A DNA stretch of 64,000 bases, taken from Isoetes taiwanensis. Taxonomy: Eukaryota; Streptophyta; Lycopodiopsida; Isoetales; Isoetaceae. Shown in pieces: positions 35,698 through 47,639 of the stretch. Below the pieces are notes generated by a model. That model was not told where the DNA came from. It did no database searches and worked only from the letters and a program-made list of their open reading frames with translations. The translations under genes were made by a program, and so were the position numbers. Numbering within the stretch: the stretch's first letter is position 1; each line of letters begins with the position of its first letter. The stretch spans positions 12,126,913 to 12,190,912 of the forward strand of contig JAJEKV010000024.1 of NCBI GenBank assembly GCA_021234155.1, given 5' to 3'.

Positions 35698-35999
35698 TCA
35701 GATCTGTAATTTTGAGTTCTAACTGATCTACTGGTTGTAATTGATCTGAAAGATCATTTGTAACTTTTGGTTTTGAATACAAAGCATTTTACTAGACTTT
35801 CTATATTTTTTTACTAATCATTCTGCTTTATTTACTATTCATTCTAATGTTTTTACTATTCATTCTAAAACTTCAGAAACTATAGTGCAAAAACAATTGA
35901 GTAAATTGTAGAACCTAGGCAACTTTCCCGTTTAGAATATGTGCCACGTGTCAGCTCCATATTCAATATGGGAGCAGAATGACACCTAAGGAAACTTTA

Positions 36000-36345
36000 C
36001 AATACGGGAAAAATAAAGGTGGTACGGCTTGTCTATCTGTTGTTGGGTTGCCCGCAGGGGTGAAAATGGGATATGCCCCGCATATTCCAATTGGAAGGTG
36101 GAAATTTTAGGAGGAAGATAGGGATTGATTGTGGAGGACTTCCCATGTTAGGGTGCTTTTCCATGAGATTGCCAACCTGAAAATAGATTGCCATGTTTAG
36201 AACCTGGGCATTCAGAAATGCTTGAGGATTACTTTGGATTTAGAAGCATTACATTGGATTCAGGTCAGAAACCTGAATTCTTCAGGTTGAAGTGCCCATG
36301 GGAACTTGCACGCATGGACCTCAAGAAACCTTGAGGTTGGAGGCC
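36000..36345 (+). repeat. Dispersed repeat, copy 2
   Basis: This is the partner of 33230-33585. Homology starts at ATACGGG and ends at GGAGGCCCA. It differs from copy 1 by scattered substitutions and small indels. Confidence 0.75.
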
Positions 36346-36466
36346 CATGGGAAAGCACCTAAGCCTTGAAAACTGCTAGAAGTATCATTTTGTTGGGAGC
36401 TATGCATTGTAATAGAGATCCAGAGATGAGTCTGCACAAAATAGATTTACATAAATCCAATGGAGA

Positions 36467-36575
36467 TCTTTTTCTTTTTCTTTTTGGGTTGCCCCCAGGG
36501 GGCAAACCCTCGTTTATGTGGGTATGTGGGCATATTCAAGTATATGCCGGCATATACCTAGCATATGCTAGTGAC
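36467..36575 (+). repeat. Copy of the Helitron 5'-terminal repeat
   Basis: A CTTTTT run, GGGTTGCCCCCAGGGGGCAA, an ACCCTCGTTTATGTGGG-like block and palindromic TATATGCCGGCATATA match the start of the candidate Helitron read on the minus strand from 49306. Related sequence also occurs at 42878-42955. Confidence 0.6.
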
Positions 36576-36790
36576 TGCTCCAAACTGGCTGCTGCCTGTA
36601 AACTCTCGGTCATCCAGCCCCATTCCTTCGCAGGCGTGGCTATGGCGCAGCTCGACCCTTCTTCTTCTTCCAAGCATCTTCCTCTGGCTTCTAAGAGCAT
36701 GGCAATTATTTACCATACTGCTTTGAGTTTGGATGTACAAACAGCAAATGCTGTAAGAAATGATTGCTAGTTGTTGTGGTTCCTAGTTCT

Positions 36791-37416
36791 ATGCACATAG
36801 ACACTACGGATTTAGCTTCCAAGATTGGTAATCAGCAGCAGCTACTACTGCTAGCATGTTTCATCTTCTTCTTCCTCGTGCCAGTCATTGCATCAGATCC
36901 TACTTGTTCCTTTCCGGTAATGCCCTTTACTTCCTGTTTCTCTGGAGTTAAGTAGATTTTCCGATTGAATTTCATTTGTTTTCTTGTTTCAGCAATTCTC
37001 ATATAATGACAAGCTTACGGAAGAATGGATTGCAAAAAGATCCCAATCCCCAAGACAAACAATACCTATAAATTGGTCCAGATTTGGCAAGCCCAGGCCT
37101 TCATCCAACAACTACTCGAATGCTCACTGGCAATAGAAGAGGCAAGCTTAGCTTAAGTTTTAAGGTCGCATTTTCACAAGTATGTTCAAAATGAGCACAC
37201 TGTTTTGGATCCTTCTATTTTGCTGAGAACTATGGTATTTTCTTGTAGTTTTTAAAGTGGTTACCAGACACACAAGTAGAAAATGGTGCTTTCGGAAGGA
37301 AATTTGCAATGCTACCTGAGGGCATAACCAATGGGATTGGAAATGGTCTCAGCCCCACACTCAAGTCGATTGCTCTCTCTGATTTGAAGGCTGGCGACAT
37401 GCTTTTGCAGCTACCT
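36791..37416 (+). pseudogene. SET-domain methyltransferase-like gene, 5' exons
   Basis: The family (Rubisco/SETD-type lysine methyltransferases) transfers methyl from S-adenosylmethionine to protein lysines. Exon A is 36791-36916, with a hydrophobic targeting segment (LLLLACFIFFFLVPVIA) and donor CCG|GTAATG. Exon B starts at 36993 (TTTCAG|CAATTC) and reads NDKLTEEWIAKRS before a TAG at 37134. Exon C is 37249-37416 (LKWLPDTQVENGAFGRKFAM, then GIGNGLSPTLKSIALSDLKA and GDMLLQLP), the start of the SET fold, with donor CCT|GTAAGT. The continuation lies at 49333-50645, beyond a transposon-like insert. The TAG in exon B, and no clear way to splice around it, suggest the gene is broken. Family assignment rests on the combined exons. 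Confidence 0.6.
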
Positions 37417-37864
37417 GTAAGTGCATTGTGATGCCATTGTTGAATAAGTGCTTACATGCGAGCGGTTAATTTCAGAACATCTAAATTGTCGGAATTTGGA
37501 CATGGAAAAATCTAGAGACTTACCTTTTATATGAGACCCCAAATATCATGACACGGATACCATTGTTTGCACTCCAAGACTAGTGTCTGATAGCTCTGTT
37601 CAAGTATAGAACAATACATATGTCATTCGGTCCCATAAATCCAGTAATCATTGGCAGTCCTAGGAAAACGAAAACAAAATGAAATATCACTCTCTTGCAT
37701 TAAAAGTTTTTCCTCTTGTAAAGGAGAAAAATCTTCATTCAGCAAATGGCAATTGCTACATGTGTGAAACAAAACTTCTCCTTCTGTAATCCTATATAAG
37801 AAATGGTTCAAAAGGAACTGCTCAGTCATCGATCGCAGTTAAGCAGTCTTCATTGTAATAGTTA
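37417..37864 (+). other. Intron of the SET-like gene, left of the inserted element
   Basis: No coding motif is visible. It ends in GTTA, where the inserted element begins with CTAG. Confidence 0.5.
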
Positions 37865-37875
37865 CTAGGAACGTG

Positions 37876-37894
37876 TGCCCGGCGATGCCGGGCA
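37876..37894 (-). other. Helitron 3' terminal hairpin
   Basis: An 8-bp perfect stem (TGCCCGGC/GCCGGGCA) with a 3-base loop lies seven bases before the terminal CTAG on the minus strand. This is the usual spacing for Helitron 3' ends. A degenerate copy of the adjoining sequence lies at about 38233-38300. Confidence 0.7.
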
Positions 37895-38904
37895 TTAGTT
37901 ATGGATGTGTGTCATGGATGGATGTAATGGAGGTTGTAAGTGGAATGAAATGTTTGAAATAATGGTGCATCTAGGAGGACTAACTGGTTCCTCTAACTAT
38001 AATGACAATATTAAAGGTTGGACCCTTTGAAAGAACCTAGGATGATAATATTAAATGCTGGAATTCTTTAAATGGGTAAAAGCAAAAACTTTGCATATAT
38101 AGCCAGCTTATGTTTAGAATATGAGTGACAGAACAATTGTAACATGTTTGGCAAAAGTAGACCTTATGGTTATTACAAAGTCATGTTAAATAAATATGCA
38201 ATTTTAGATAGATCGACAATTTTAACATTTAGAAAGAATGTCAGGCATTATTAGTGGATGTGTGGACTGAGTAGACATAATAAAGTTTGCTCGTAGATGT
38301 AATGGAGTGTCGAGCGTAAGTAAAGGGTTTTTCAATTGGTGCTTGTGATTCGTAGGAGATAGCAGATCTAATGTTTAGTCGACACAATTGCAGTTGAAGT
38401 GTAGTGGAAAATTGGATATTGGCATTGTAGGCACATGTGATTGTAATGGGTATGTGGTGGAATCGAAGGTGGAAAATAGGTGCATGTGCACGCATACTTT
38501 TTTGGATTGATGGTGTTCCTGGATTGATCGTAATGTGCTTGCAAACATCATAATGGCCCAAGATATACATAATTGGGTCAAGGTTGAACATTGAGAAGGT
38601 TATGGCTATAGTTCAAGATGTGTAAGATGTCAAGCAGTAATAAACATGCGTGTAATATTAGACACTCTAATCTCTTCGTTTGCTAATGTAGTTAAATTGG
38701 TTAAAAGCCTTACGTTGCATGGTTAAAAATGTCATGGAATTGAGAATGTTCAACAAAGCCAATACTTTAAAAGACATTAAAAATTGGGTGAAAATTTCTA
38801 AGGAATGCAAAACCAAAGATGCCTTAACATTGAAGTGAGACCAATATAAAATGGGGAAGCAATTTATCTGGTCATATGCTCCTGCAACATGGTTAAGAAT
38901 CAAG

Positions 38905-39100
38905 GAGCACAAGAAGCGAGTTTATAAGCTTAAGTTATCTATACTAAGAATATGTTCGAGATAATGTGGTTCACACATTTAAAAGGAATAGAATTTCAGC
39001 GTAGTAGAATCAGGGAGTGCAAGAAGCGAGTTTATAGGATTAAGTTGTCTATACTAAGAATATGTTCAAGGTAATGTGCTTCACACATTTAAAAGTAATC
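38905..39100 (+). repeat. 110-bp tandem duplication
   Basis: AAGAAGCGAGTTTATARG starts units at 38911 and 39021. Both continue through TCTATACTAAGAATATGTTC and TTCACACATTTAAAAG. Confidence 0.8.
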
Positions 39101-41151
39101 AAATATCATGGTATTCAGGGCAACATGACTAGCAACGGTGTCGAAAACCAGTGTGTAGCTGTCTTCTAGGCTGAAGTGTAAAAGACTTTTTATCCTTTAC
39201 AAACTACCATTAACAATCACGATCCTCAATCTAGGGCAAAAAAATAACATCCATGAGACTGAAATTCCATATAGAATTGTCTATATCTTCTTGGTACAAC
39301 TGCAGGAGAGAAAGATTTGTACTTCTCATGTATGTTACTTGCCTATCAAAAATGACATCATGATTATGTCCTTGCTATCCACAATAAGTAAAGAAAGACA
39401 AAATATTCCAAACAGATGGCACACAAATCCATGTCCTGTCCATAGATTGCTCAATCATAAAAATTCTATACTCAAGTTGGTAAAGAATTTCAATAAAAGT
39501 CCAGCTTGTTTGAACAGTCAAATAGAGGGGGAAGTCGAGAAATACCAGAGAATTTGCACCACCATTTCCTGCAATGATTTTCTAGTTGCATAAGGATTGA
39601 GCAAAATGTTTGTAAGCGCAAAAAGTTCAGATGCAGCACTTCATTCTTAATGGAGCTTCTGACCATTAGCTGTCAAAGCCTGATTTTCAACATATTTTTA
39701 ATTACACAATCTCCTGTAATACCATGACATCCCTGAAATCAAGCTGAATATCACTGATTCCCTAGACCAATAAATTAAGCAGATTAGTGATTTATATTCT
39801 CAAGAAATGCCATATGTTGTATTGTGAGTCTCTGGAGCACAATAGAAGCACAACATAGAGAGTTTGATGACAAATTGTAAGCAGTGACCTCAATGATTAC
39901 TGCTAATAACAGAGGGCTTTATGTGAAATCGTTCCATACATGGAGCCAAACAAAGTATCTGAACAGATGTGATAACATGTGCCAATCGTTACCTCTAAAA
40001 TCTGTTATCTCTAAAAATCTGCAAATATATAGGTCGTAAGCTATAAGAAAACTGTTTAAAGGTACCTTAAGATCCTGACATACCTTACATGTTAAAACAG
40101 GTTAGGTTCAAGCGCTCGTTAAAATTTTGATCCAGATATTTGCTGGAGCAAGCGATCAACGTGATGCACATGGATTGCATCAAAACATGCACTGGATCAT
40201 TTCAAAATATTGCCACCAACTAATAGCTCAACTAATGATTGTCCTGCTCACATCTAAAGAATATGGTAGACATGATTACCATTCAGTTAAATAAAACAGA
40301 ATTCAAAATGTCTTACCATAGAAGAATGCAACTAATCTCACAATCTAGACTCCCTGCAATACATTCAAGTGCATGTATTAGTTGGAATTGGCAGAATGAG
40401 AAGTAAATAGAAGTGAAAGCTTAATTCTTGATGAATTAGAAAGAATCTCCTAAGCATAGAAATGAGCCTAGCAAATAACTAATTGCAACCTTATATGCAA
40501 TGTAGTTTCTAGTTGTCCATGATTGGAAGTATTGCTCAAGAAAATGCACGCATGCTTCATCTCTTCGTCTCTATACTCAGCATACATGGCAAAAACAACA
40601 TGAAGCCTGCGTGCTAGATTGCTTTCAAAGTGTTCGAGCAGATAGCCTTATACAAATGGTTGCAAAATATTGAGCTCCTTTGAAATTGCATAAATCCATC
40701 TATAGAAATAGTAAAGCCATTGTGGACCTCAGATCTCGACAAATAATATCTTTGTGATGTGATCTCTAAAAATTGAATATTCAAAAGTGCAGAAATTTAT
40801 AAGATTCAAAAATTTAAATCTATAATCTGTACAAAGTAGGGGTTTGCACTTGTTCAATGTACCTCTGCGAAGAACCTTTTAGTCTGGTACACTGTTGCTG
40901 CAAAGAACCACCAAGGATAGCCAAAGTCTGGATTGAGAAAGAAAGAATCAATAGCCATCGAAAATGAGCAAAATGAGGAGAAAAATAAAGAAACAATCGG
41001 GCATTTTCAAGTGCATTATTCATGACATATAAAACAGAAAGAGTAATCAAGAAAAATTATGCACTTGGAAAAAATGGAGTAAATGGCATCTTGAATCAAA
41101 CCATAAACATTCCTGCAGCAACTACTATTGTCCACATAAAAAGTAAAAATC

Positions 41152-41255
41152 CTTGGCAAAATCATAAGCCTCAAACTAACAAATATGAAGCATAAAGATC
41201 CACAGCACTTGGCAAAATCATAAGCCTCAAACTAACAAATATGAAGCCATAATGT
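41152..41255 (+). repeat. 56-bp tandem duplication
   Basis: CTTGGCAAAATCATAAGCCT starts units at 41152 and 41208. The shared part runs to AACAAATATGAAG with no mismatch visible. Confidence 0.85.
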
Positions 41256-42689
41256 GAGCATCAAATATTTTTCTCAAGGTGAACCAAAAATCCGAAAGTT
41301 GGTCTTGCATTTCACAGCACATAAATACTTAAGCATTTTGATGCATTGCTAGAGGATAATCAAGCATGAGTTTAAGGGGAGAAAAACTCTCTAAGAAATT
41401 GTTTTACCCATGCTTACCATGTTTTGTAGATCAGCATTCTCCGACCCTTGCCATTCAAACAAAGAATAACATCAACCTGATTGCTGGCAGCAGCCTCGAT
41501 GCAAGGGAATTTGAGCCATCTGCACAAATTCGTTCAGATCAGTTTGAATGGAGAAAAGAGACATCAAGATTGCAAAAACAGTTTTCCGAAGTAGAATTTA
41601 AGCAGAGAAACTTATATTTCCATTAGGGAAGCATGCTCCAGGCATCGCCGCCCTCATCGGCCCTATGTGCTGCTCGAAATTTGAACTACGGTAGGTTGGA
41701 TTTTGAATTTTGAAATATTGTAGGATAGAAAGATCAGATGCGCAATAAAAGGAGTCCCGCTTAGGAATGCACATAAGCCTGTTGAACAATGCAGATAAGC
41801 CTACAAATGAAGCAAATAAAGATAGCTCTAATCCTACAACATTAAAAATGAAGTCTCACATGTATATTTGCATACAAATGCTGGTTATTTTCTTTTTTAT
41901 TTGGATCTATCATCTGCTGGCAGAACATTTACATGTGAATGCAGACTTAAGCATGCATCTCAAGCACTTAATGCACCAAAACGAATTTCTTAATGATAAC
42001 GATGGAGCACAAAGCTTTAGGCAGAATCTTAATCTCAAGCATGGAAAATATATCACCTATTTTAGGAATGCTTACCTGCAGATAATCCTGGTGTTGAACA
42101 ATATAGATAAGCCTCCGATTGAAGATCAGACGTACTTCATAGAATTTTAGAAATCCAAATAATGATCCCTGTATATCTCCCTAATATTGCCCTGCATGTT
42201 AAACTCTGAATCACATAAACAAAGCTGGATGCAAAGATCTCTAAGTTCACAAAACTTAAGATTTAAAGGCAGCATAAAACCTGGTGAAAAATGTTACCTT
42301 CCAATATATCGGCTTAGAAGAAGAACTCCATAGTTTGAATTCGAAGGGTCTTCTGTTATCTGATTCGGTTGTAAAGGTAAACAAAGATTTAAAACTTATA
42401 ACAAAATAAAACTTGGTGACGAATCTTACCTTGGAAGATCGGCTCTAGAAGCAAGAGAAGGAACTCCAAACGCTTTGAATCCTGAAATAAAAATATCTTC
42501 ATTAGTTTTAAGAAGATCGGACCCAGCTGAGCCAATATGTTCTACTCACGTTTCCAACAACCGATCCAGGTAAAGCGCCAAAATGAGAAACAGTTGTAGG
42601 CGCCAAAATGAGACAAAATAGAATCTTGGTAGACAACCCATAGAGATTTTTCCTTCATTTAAGATTTCTACTTCAATGCTGGCGGCTGG

Positions 42690-42955
42690 ATTCAAATTCG
42701 GTCAAGTATCATTCCGCAAGCGGGAACGCAAACTGAGGGGAACGCCGCATGCGGCGTAACATGCGGCGTTCCCTGGACGCACCCCAACACCCTCACAAAA
42801 TAAACAAGGTGCTGCGCACGGAGGGTTGCCCTCCGTGACCCGAGAGTGAAATGGCTTAAATCACACTTCAAAGTCAGGTTTTCGAGCATATACTTGGAAT
42901 ATGCCACAAACCCACATGGATGAGGGTTTTCCTTCCTTCCCTTAGGGGTAGAGTA
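42690..42955 (-). repeat. Composite of two dispersed hairpin repeats
   Basis: GGTGCTGCGCACGGAGGGTT with its GCCCTCCGTG arm (42808-42837) and the adjoining TGGCTTAAATCACACTTCAAAG block match 54518-54594 and the window's right end. The right part (42878-42955) resembles the Helitron 5'-terminal repeat. A palindrome, GGAACGCCGCATGCGGCGT, lies at about 42739. Confidence 0.7.
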
Positions 42956-45607
42956 TATCTCTCAATTTTGAGGACGATCTTGAATATGTGGGATTTGAAC
43001 CAAACATATGGCAAAGAAATCGTATTCACGTTGCTTGCCCAGTAGTAACAATTTACTTCTTATATTCTATGATATAACAATAACCTTAGCTACAAGGCTT
43101 TTCATGCAATATGATTTGTTTGAAGAAGAGTTAAACAACACACGCAATTCAAAATCATCTACTTGTACTAAACCATTAATTGTTGCAGGTTGGCTAGTTT
43201 GAAAGGCTGATTTGCTTCAAAACGCACTCCAACTCTTTATAGTTGCATTCATTATGTTTTATGGCCCTCCCTTTCACTAGCTGGAAATCTATCCATTCAT
43301 ACTGTGTATCTTTATCATCTGCTCAACACATGTGAGCCAATGCTCCACACTTCTCGCAAATCACAAATGCTTGCTACCTTCAGGGGATTTATTTATTTTG
43401 AATACTTCTACGATTGTTTTATACAATACCTATACATAACCATAGAAATCTCAAGTTAGAAATATACGCCCCACAATTGGGCCACTTTATACAAACATCA
43501 TATGGCCAATGCAAGAGAGCTCTTCACGATATGGCTAGTCCAAAGAGAGCTCTTCACGTAGTACCACCAGCCATCCCAAAGATTAGAGAAAGAAAAATGA
43601 AGATTGGCAAAGGCCTACTTAAAATTGATGGAGATGTATATATCTGAACTGGAAGTTAATCTCCTTTCTGTGTCCAAATTGGATGATATCAAAATTTCAA
43701 GTAACCTTTTGGAAATGGAAAATGTGTAGTGAAAAATCTTAGGCATAGAGTAAAAGGGAAGGAGATCTTTGTCAACTTGACTTCGGCTTTCCAAAATGTG
43801 TAGTGAAAATCTTAGGCACAGAGTAAGATGGCCTCCAAACATTCACACAGAACACAAAGTTGTAGAAGAATCCATGGCATATTTTGTGTGCTCTATGATT
43901 GGTGAAAACACATTAAGTACCATGCCTTTACAGCATGCCTTTACATATCAAAGGAATTTTCCAGATAGTTTTGTAAAGGCATTGAATTTTCTAAAAGGGT
44001 CTTGTCTTATTGCCAGAGACATACTCAAGGGCTTGTGGTACTTAGGGGCACACTGAGAATCTGCATCTTTGATTCCCTGAGAATCTGCAAACATGTCCAC
44101 CTGCTTAGACGTTTCAGGGAATTCCCCACACAATAACGGACACTTCTGATTCTGGTAAAGACATCACAACTGGAATTCCTAGATCGGAAGTCTCTCTAAT
44201 AGATGGATTCAGTGGGACCTAGCATTAAAACAATCAGTAATATCCCAAAAAAAATTGCATGATCTATAAGAGAGACATTATCAAATAAGAAAATATGCAG
44301 CGAAAATGCAAGTACAAGCTTATCGTCATGTGTCATCCATGAAAGGTATCAAATGAAATTTGCAGTCCTAAAATACGTGCCTACAATGCAACCACCAGCC
44401 TGTTGTTCATCTGTTGTTCGACCTGTGTACTGCTTGTGGATGCTAGATAAAACAATGACTACCCAGAAGTATAAAAGACTACTCTTTTTACAATTTGCAA
44501 AATGCGTCGCCTATATTTCAGAAGTTCAAAATGCAGATAGCAGTAAGACAGTAGTTTACTTCCCAAGAAAATCAATGCCCAACTTTGTTGCAGTTTCTTG
44601 CGCCCCTCCATGCCCAAATATATGCGCCATCTCTCCACATTTTGGGCATCTAAAGTAGCTCATGTTCTCGACTATGGCCAAAATCTGTGAACATTGATAA
44701 TTACCAGTGCAAATTGGCCTTCATTCAAGCAATACGAACACAACACTAGCTTACCGGCACATCCACCTTTTGAAACATGTGCACACATAGTTTTGCAATG
44801 CCCGAGTTAATGCTAAACTTAAGGAATGGTAGATTTAAGGGTATGGGCTTAAGGCGAATATGTTCTCTCTGCAAAATAAAACGGGTCATATGATCTGTCA
44901 TGGTAAACAAGGTAGCAAGTGGGTATAGAAACTGTTTTGCACGACTTCTTATTTAGTCGATTCACTTAGTGACTACCTATAAAACACCTAAGAAATATGC
45001 AATGGTTGAAAGGGAAAAGGGATACATAGAACGGTAGCATTAAAAATGATGTTGCATTAGGATCAAGCATCATAGGGTGGACCTACATCCTCGTACACAT
45101 AGGATGCAGAGAAAACGAGGCACGTTGTACAGATCGTCACGATTTCCAAATAAACAAAACAATATGTAACCTAGGAACATGGCACATCTAACCTACAACC
45201 TGAACTACATAGTTGGTAGTCATTTTAAGAATCTGTTATCACAAGTAAATAATGCTCAATAAGATTTCCGAAAATAAAGATCATTTACAATTGAATCTTC
45301 TTTCCTGCAGGCCTTCCCCTCCTGTAGTCTGTTATTAACATAGATAAAGCTAGAAGCTTTATCAATCATATAATGAAATAATTTCCATGCAAGTGGAGCC
45401 CTGACCTGCAGACTTGTATTCGTACTGTATAATGGATCATATATTAGCTCCCATTATAGAAAATTATCTCGCATTGCAGAATCGGATTAATTCTCATCTT
45501 AGACGAGAATCATAAGGGCGGGCTAGTGTTTGTCGCCTTGGGACACCAATCTCACAAGTATTCACTTTGGCCGCAAAGCGCAAATGAACATAATGACTCG
45601 TGTGAGG

Positions 45608-47420
45608 ATTTAGAATCGGGAGAAATGGTCACAAACATCGGTGTCTTTGAATCGCCTCCCGGACATGGCTGAAAATGATGTTAACCCCAAGTTATAATGA
45701 TTGTAGGAAAATAGATAAGAGAATGAAAACATACTTGAAGCAAGTACGTAAGTTTTGAATTTCGATAAGGTATGTACTTGTTCTTTATTCGCAATGGCAG
45801 CAATTACATCACCCAAACTTGCTAAGCTCTTATTAATTGCCCGCATTCGTGAAATGCAAAACGCCTGGTTGAGAAAGAGCCGGAAATATAATCCGAAAAA
45901 TGACTAACCTGTGTCTCCTTCAATCGGTCACACCAGATCCACTACGAGAAAGGCCCACTTCCCCCCATCTATTAGGTTCAAGATTCCATGGACCTCTTGC
46001 TCAAGACCCTATTATAAAACCACAAACCATTTAGGTCACAACAAACTCCATGGCATGAAAGAATTATGAATTCCTACCTCGTTGACCCCCGAGATGCGCA
46101 ATGTAAATACACAATGGCTTCAGATGATTGTTCATTAATTGCCGTTTTCCCCACGATCTATAAAACAAGCACGAAACAATTGCTTTTGATGTATATTAAA
46201 CCGCACCTTAAATGAAATTCATACCTGCTCAGTGTAGCACGCTGCAACAAAGAAGAAGAGACCTCATCCCGCTTGCTTACATCAACCAAGGTTAGGTCTC
46301 AGAACACCGGTGTTGCCATTCGTCATGCTTAACTTCATGTTGTTTAACCGGTGTTCCGCTTTCACTATTAGAGTTGCGTCCGGTGCGGGGGAGGTGCCTT
46401 ATTTTCTCATTGTAAATCTCCAACATAGATGCACGCATATACGATTCCAACAAAATATTGGATACATGTCGAATTTATAATCTAACTTTTTATATCCAAA
46501 CCTCGCATTACGAAGTTCCATCCACGAGAGGTGAACTCCTTGCTAGACTTGAAAATTTGTTCCAAAGATCTCTAATCACCCCTTGTTCCTCCCATGTCGA
46601 TCACCTAACATGGTATGTGTTTTACCCGAACCTGTTTGGCCATATGCAAAAATGCGACACGCAAACCATCCAATCATGACTATGCTCGACAAGTAGTCTC
46701 CTCCTACACAAAACAAGAATGATACCTTGTATCCATCAAGGGCGCTCTGAACGAGCCGAGAAATCTCTGTAAAGATTGATTCTTGTCCAGCCTCCGGACC
46801 AAATACCTTGTCAAACGAGAACAAGTGTTTCTGACCTATCAAATCAAACAATCAACCCCAGTTAATGATGAAGACTTCATAATATAGTTGCTTAAGACAA
46901 AACACATACCTTGTGCAGGAAGAACCTCCGGACCTCGCCCACGCAGCTTACATTTGAAGTAGGATATTGAATCACCTTGCTATCACTTTCAGATTCCTCA
47001 TCTTACGGCAAACAGAGGGGGACTTTTCGACAAAAGACTCTGATATTGCCTTTTATTTCCTGCACAATAGGTTTAAGAAGGGCTTATCACTTGCACAGGG
47101 TAAACAAGCCATGCGAAACAAATCCTGCGTCCTTCAGAGAAGGCAAACAAACGAATAGCTTGACAATGATAATAAGCACCTGGATTGTATGATGTAGCTT
47201 CTTCCTAATGAGGTCTCCTTCAGCGTATTCTAATATCGGGTTCAAAGAGGCGTTTTGTTAGCTCTTCAATTTTCAACTTCGTTCTACCCCTTCTGACCTT
47301 TTCGATCAACATTGTAGTTTCCATAATCTGCAAAAAATAAACTATAGATCAATTTATCATTCCATGTCATCAAATGTCGGACAAAAAGAGTTGACCTTTA
47401 TTTTGTGAGTCGCAATATCA
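45608..47420 (-). pseudogene. Kinesin-14 motor gene fragment with introns, disabled
   Basis: Kinesin-14 proteins are minus-end-directed microtubule motors with a C-terminal motor domain. On the minus strand, exon-like blocks appear in order: a coiled-coil end (KLKIEELTKRLFE, RKKLHHTIQ), the neck (EIKGNIRVFCRKV), [31 protein letters not shown], the P-loop [15 protein letters not shown] (about 46625), LEQIFKSSKEFTSRGW, MRASMLEIYNEKIRHL, KRDEVSSLLQRATLSR, VGKTAINEQSS, EQEVHGILNLID, RAINKSLASLGDVIAAIA and [19 protein letters not shown]. Splice-like junctions separate many of them. A TAA inside the neck exon, frame changes before HLFSFD and around LEQIF, and a frame change before RLKETQ disable it. 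The 5' coding part is missing. Introns show it was not retro-copied. Confidence 0.85.
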
Positions 47421-47459
47421 AGCTCCCCGCTTGAGAGCTTTAACGTTTTCACTCGAGAT

Positions 47460-47613
47460 GTATAGCATTGCCGCAAGTCCAAAGGCATTACAACTTCGAG
47501 AGTTAATGCACCGCAAGAATCGATACATAGAGAACCGTAAGATATCAGATTTTCGGAGGAAATGTGTAGCATTATCGCAAGTTCAAAGGCATTACAACTT
47601 CAAAGTTAATGCC
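47460..47613. repeat. 106-bp-period duplication
   Basis: TAGCATTGCCGCAAGTCC (47461) recurs as TAGCATTATCGCAAGTTC (47567). Both continue AAAGGCATTACAACTTC and GTTAATGC. It lies between the kinesin and INDH fragments. Confidence 0.75.
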
Positions 47614-47639
47614 TTACTGCATATATGCACAAAACATAT

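Larger units (their letters stand above)
37900..45599 (-). other. Helitron interior without recognised genes
   Basis: AT-rich sequence with scattered short repeats. I find no protein domain on either strand. Open frames such as 41767-42150 and 44353-44658 have no motif I know. Confidence 0.4.

Noticed and set aside
33259-36040. TCTGTTTTTGGGTTGCCC and TCTGTTGTTGGGTTGCCC, each preceded by A, as extra Helitron 5' ends
   Set aside because: Homology between these two copies continues about 35 bp upstream of the TC, so they are internal to a longer dispersed repeat.
33230-36345. The 350-bp direct repeats as an LTR pair
   Set aside because: No TG/CA ends, primer site, polypurine tract or target duplication, and the interior has no retrotransposon domain.
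38936-39070. Two TCTATACTAAGAATATG motifs, similar to the 5' start of some plant Helitrons
   Set aside because: They are units of a 110-bp tandem duplication on the plus strand, with no matching 3' hairpin plus CTRR nearby.
42739-42775. GGAACGCCGCATGCGGCGT palindrome as a regulatory operator or terminator
   Set aside because: It lies in a dispersed repeat inside the Helitron-like element, with no gene next to it.
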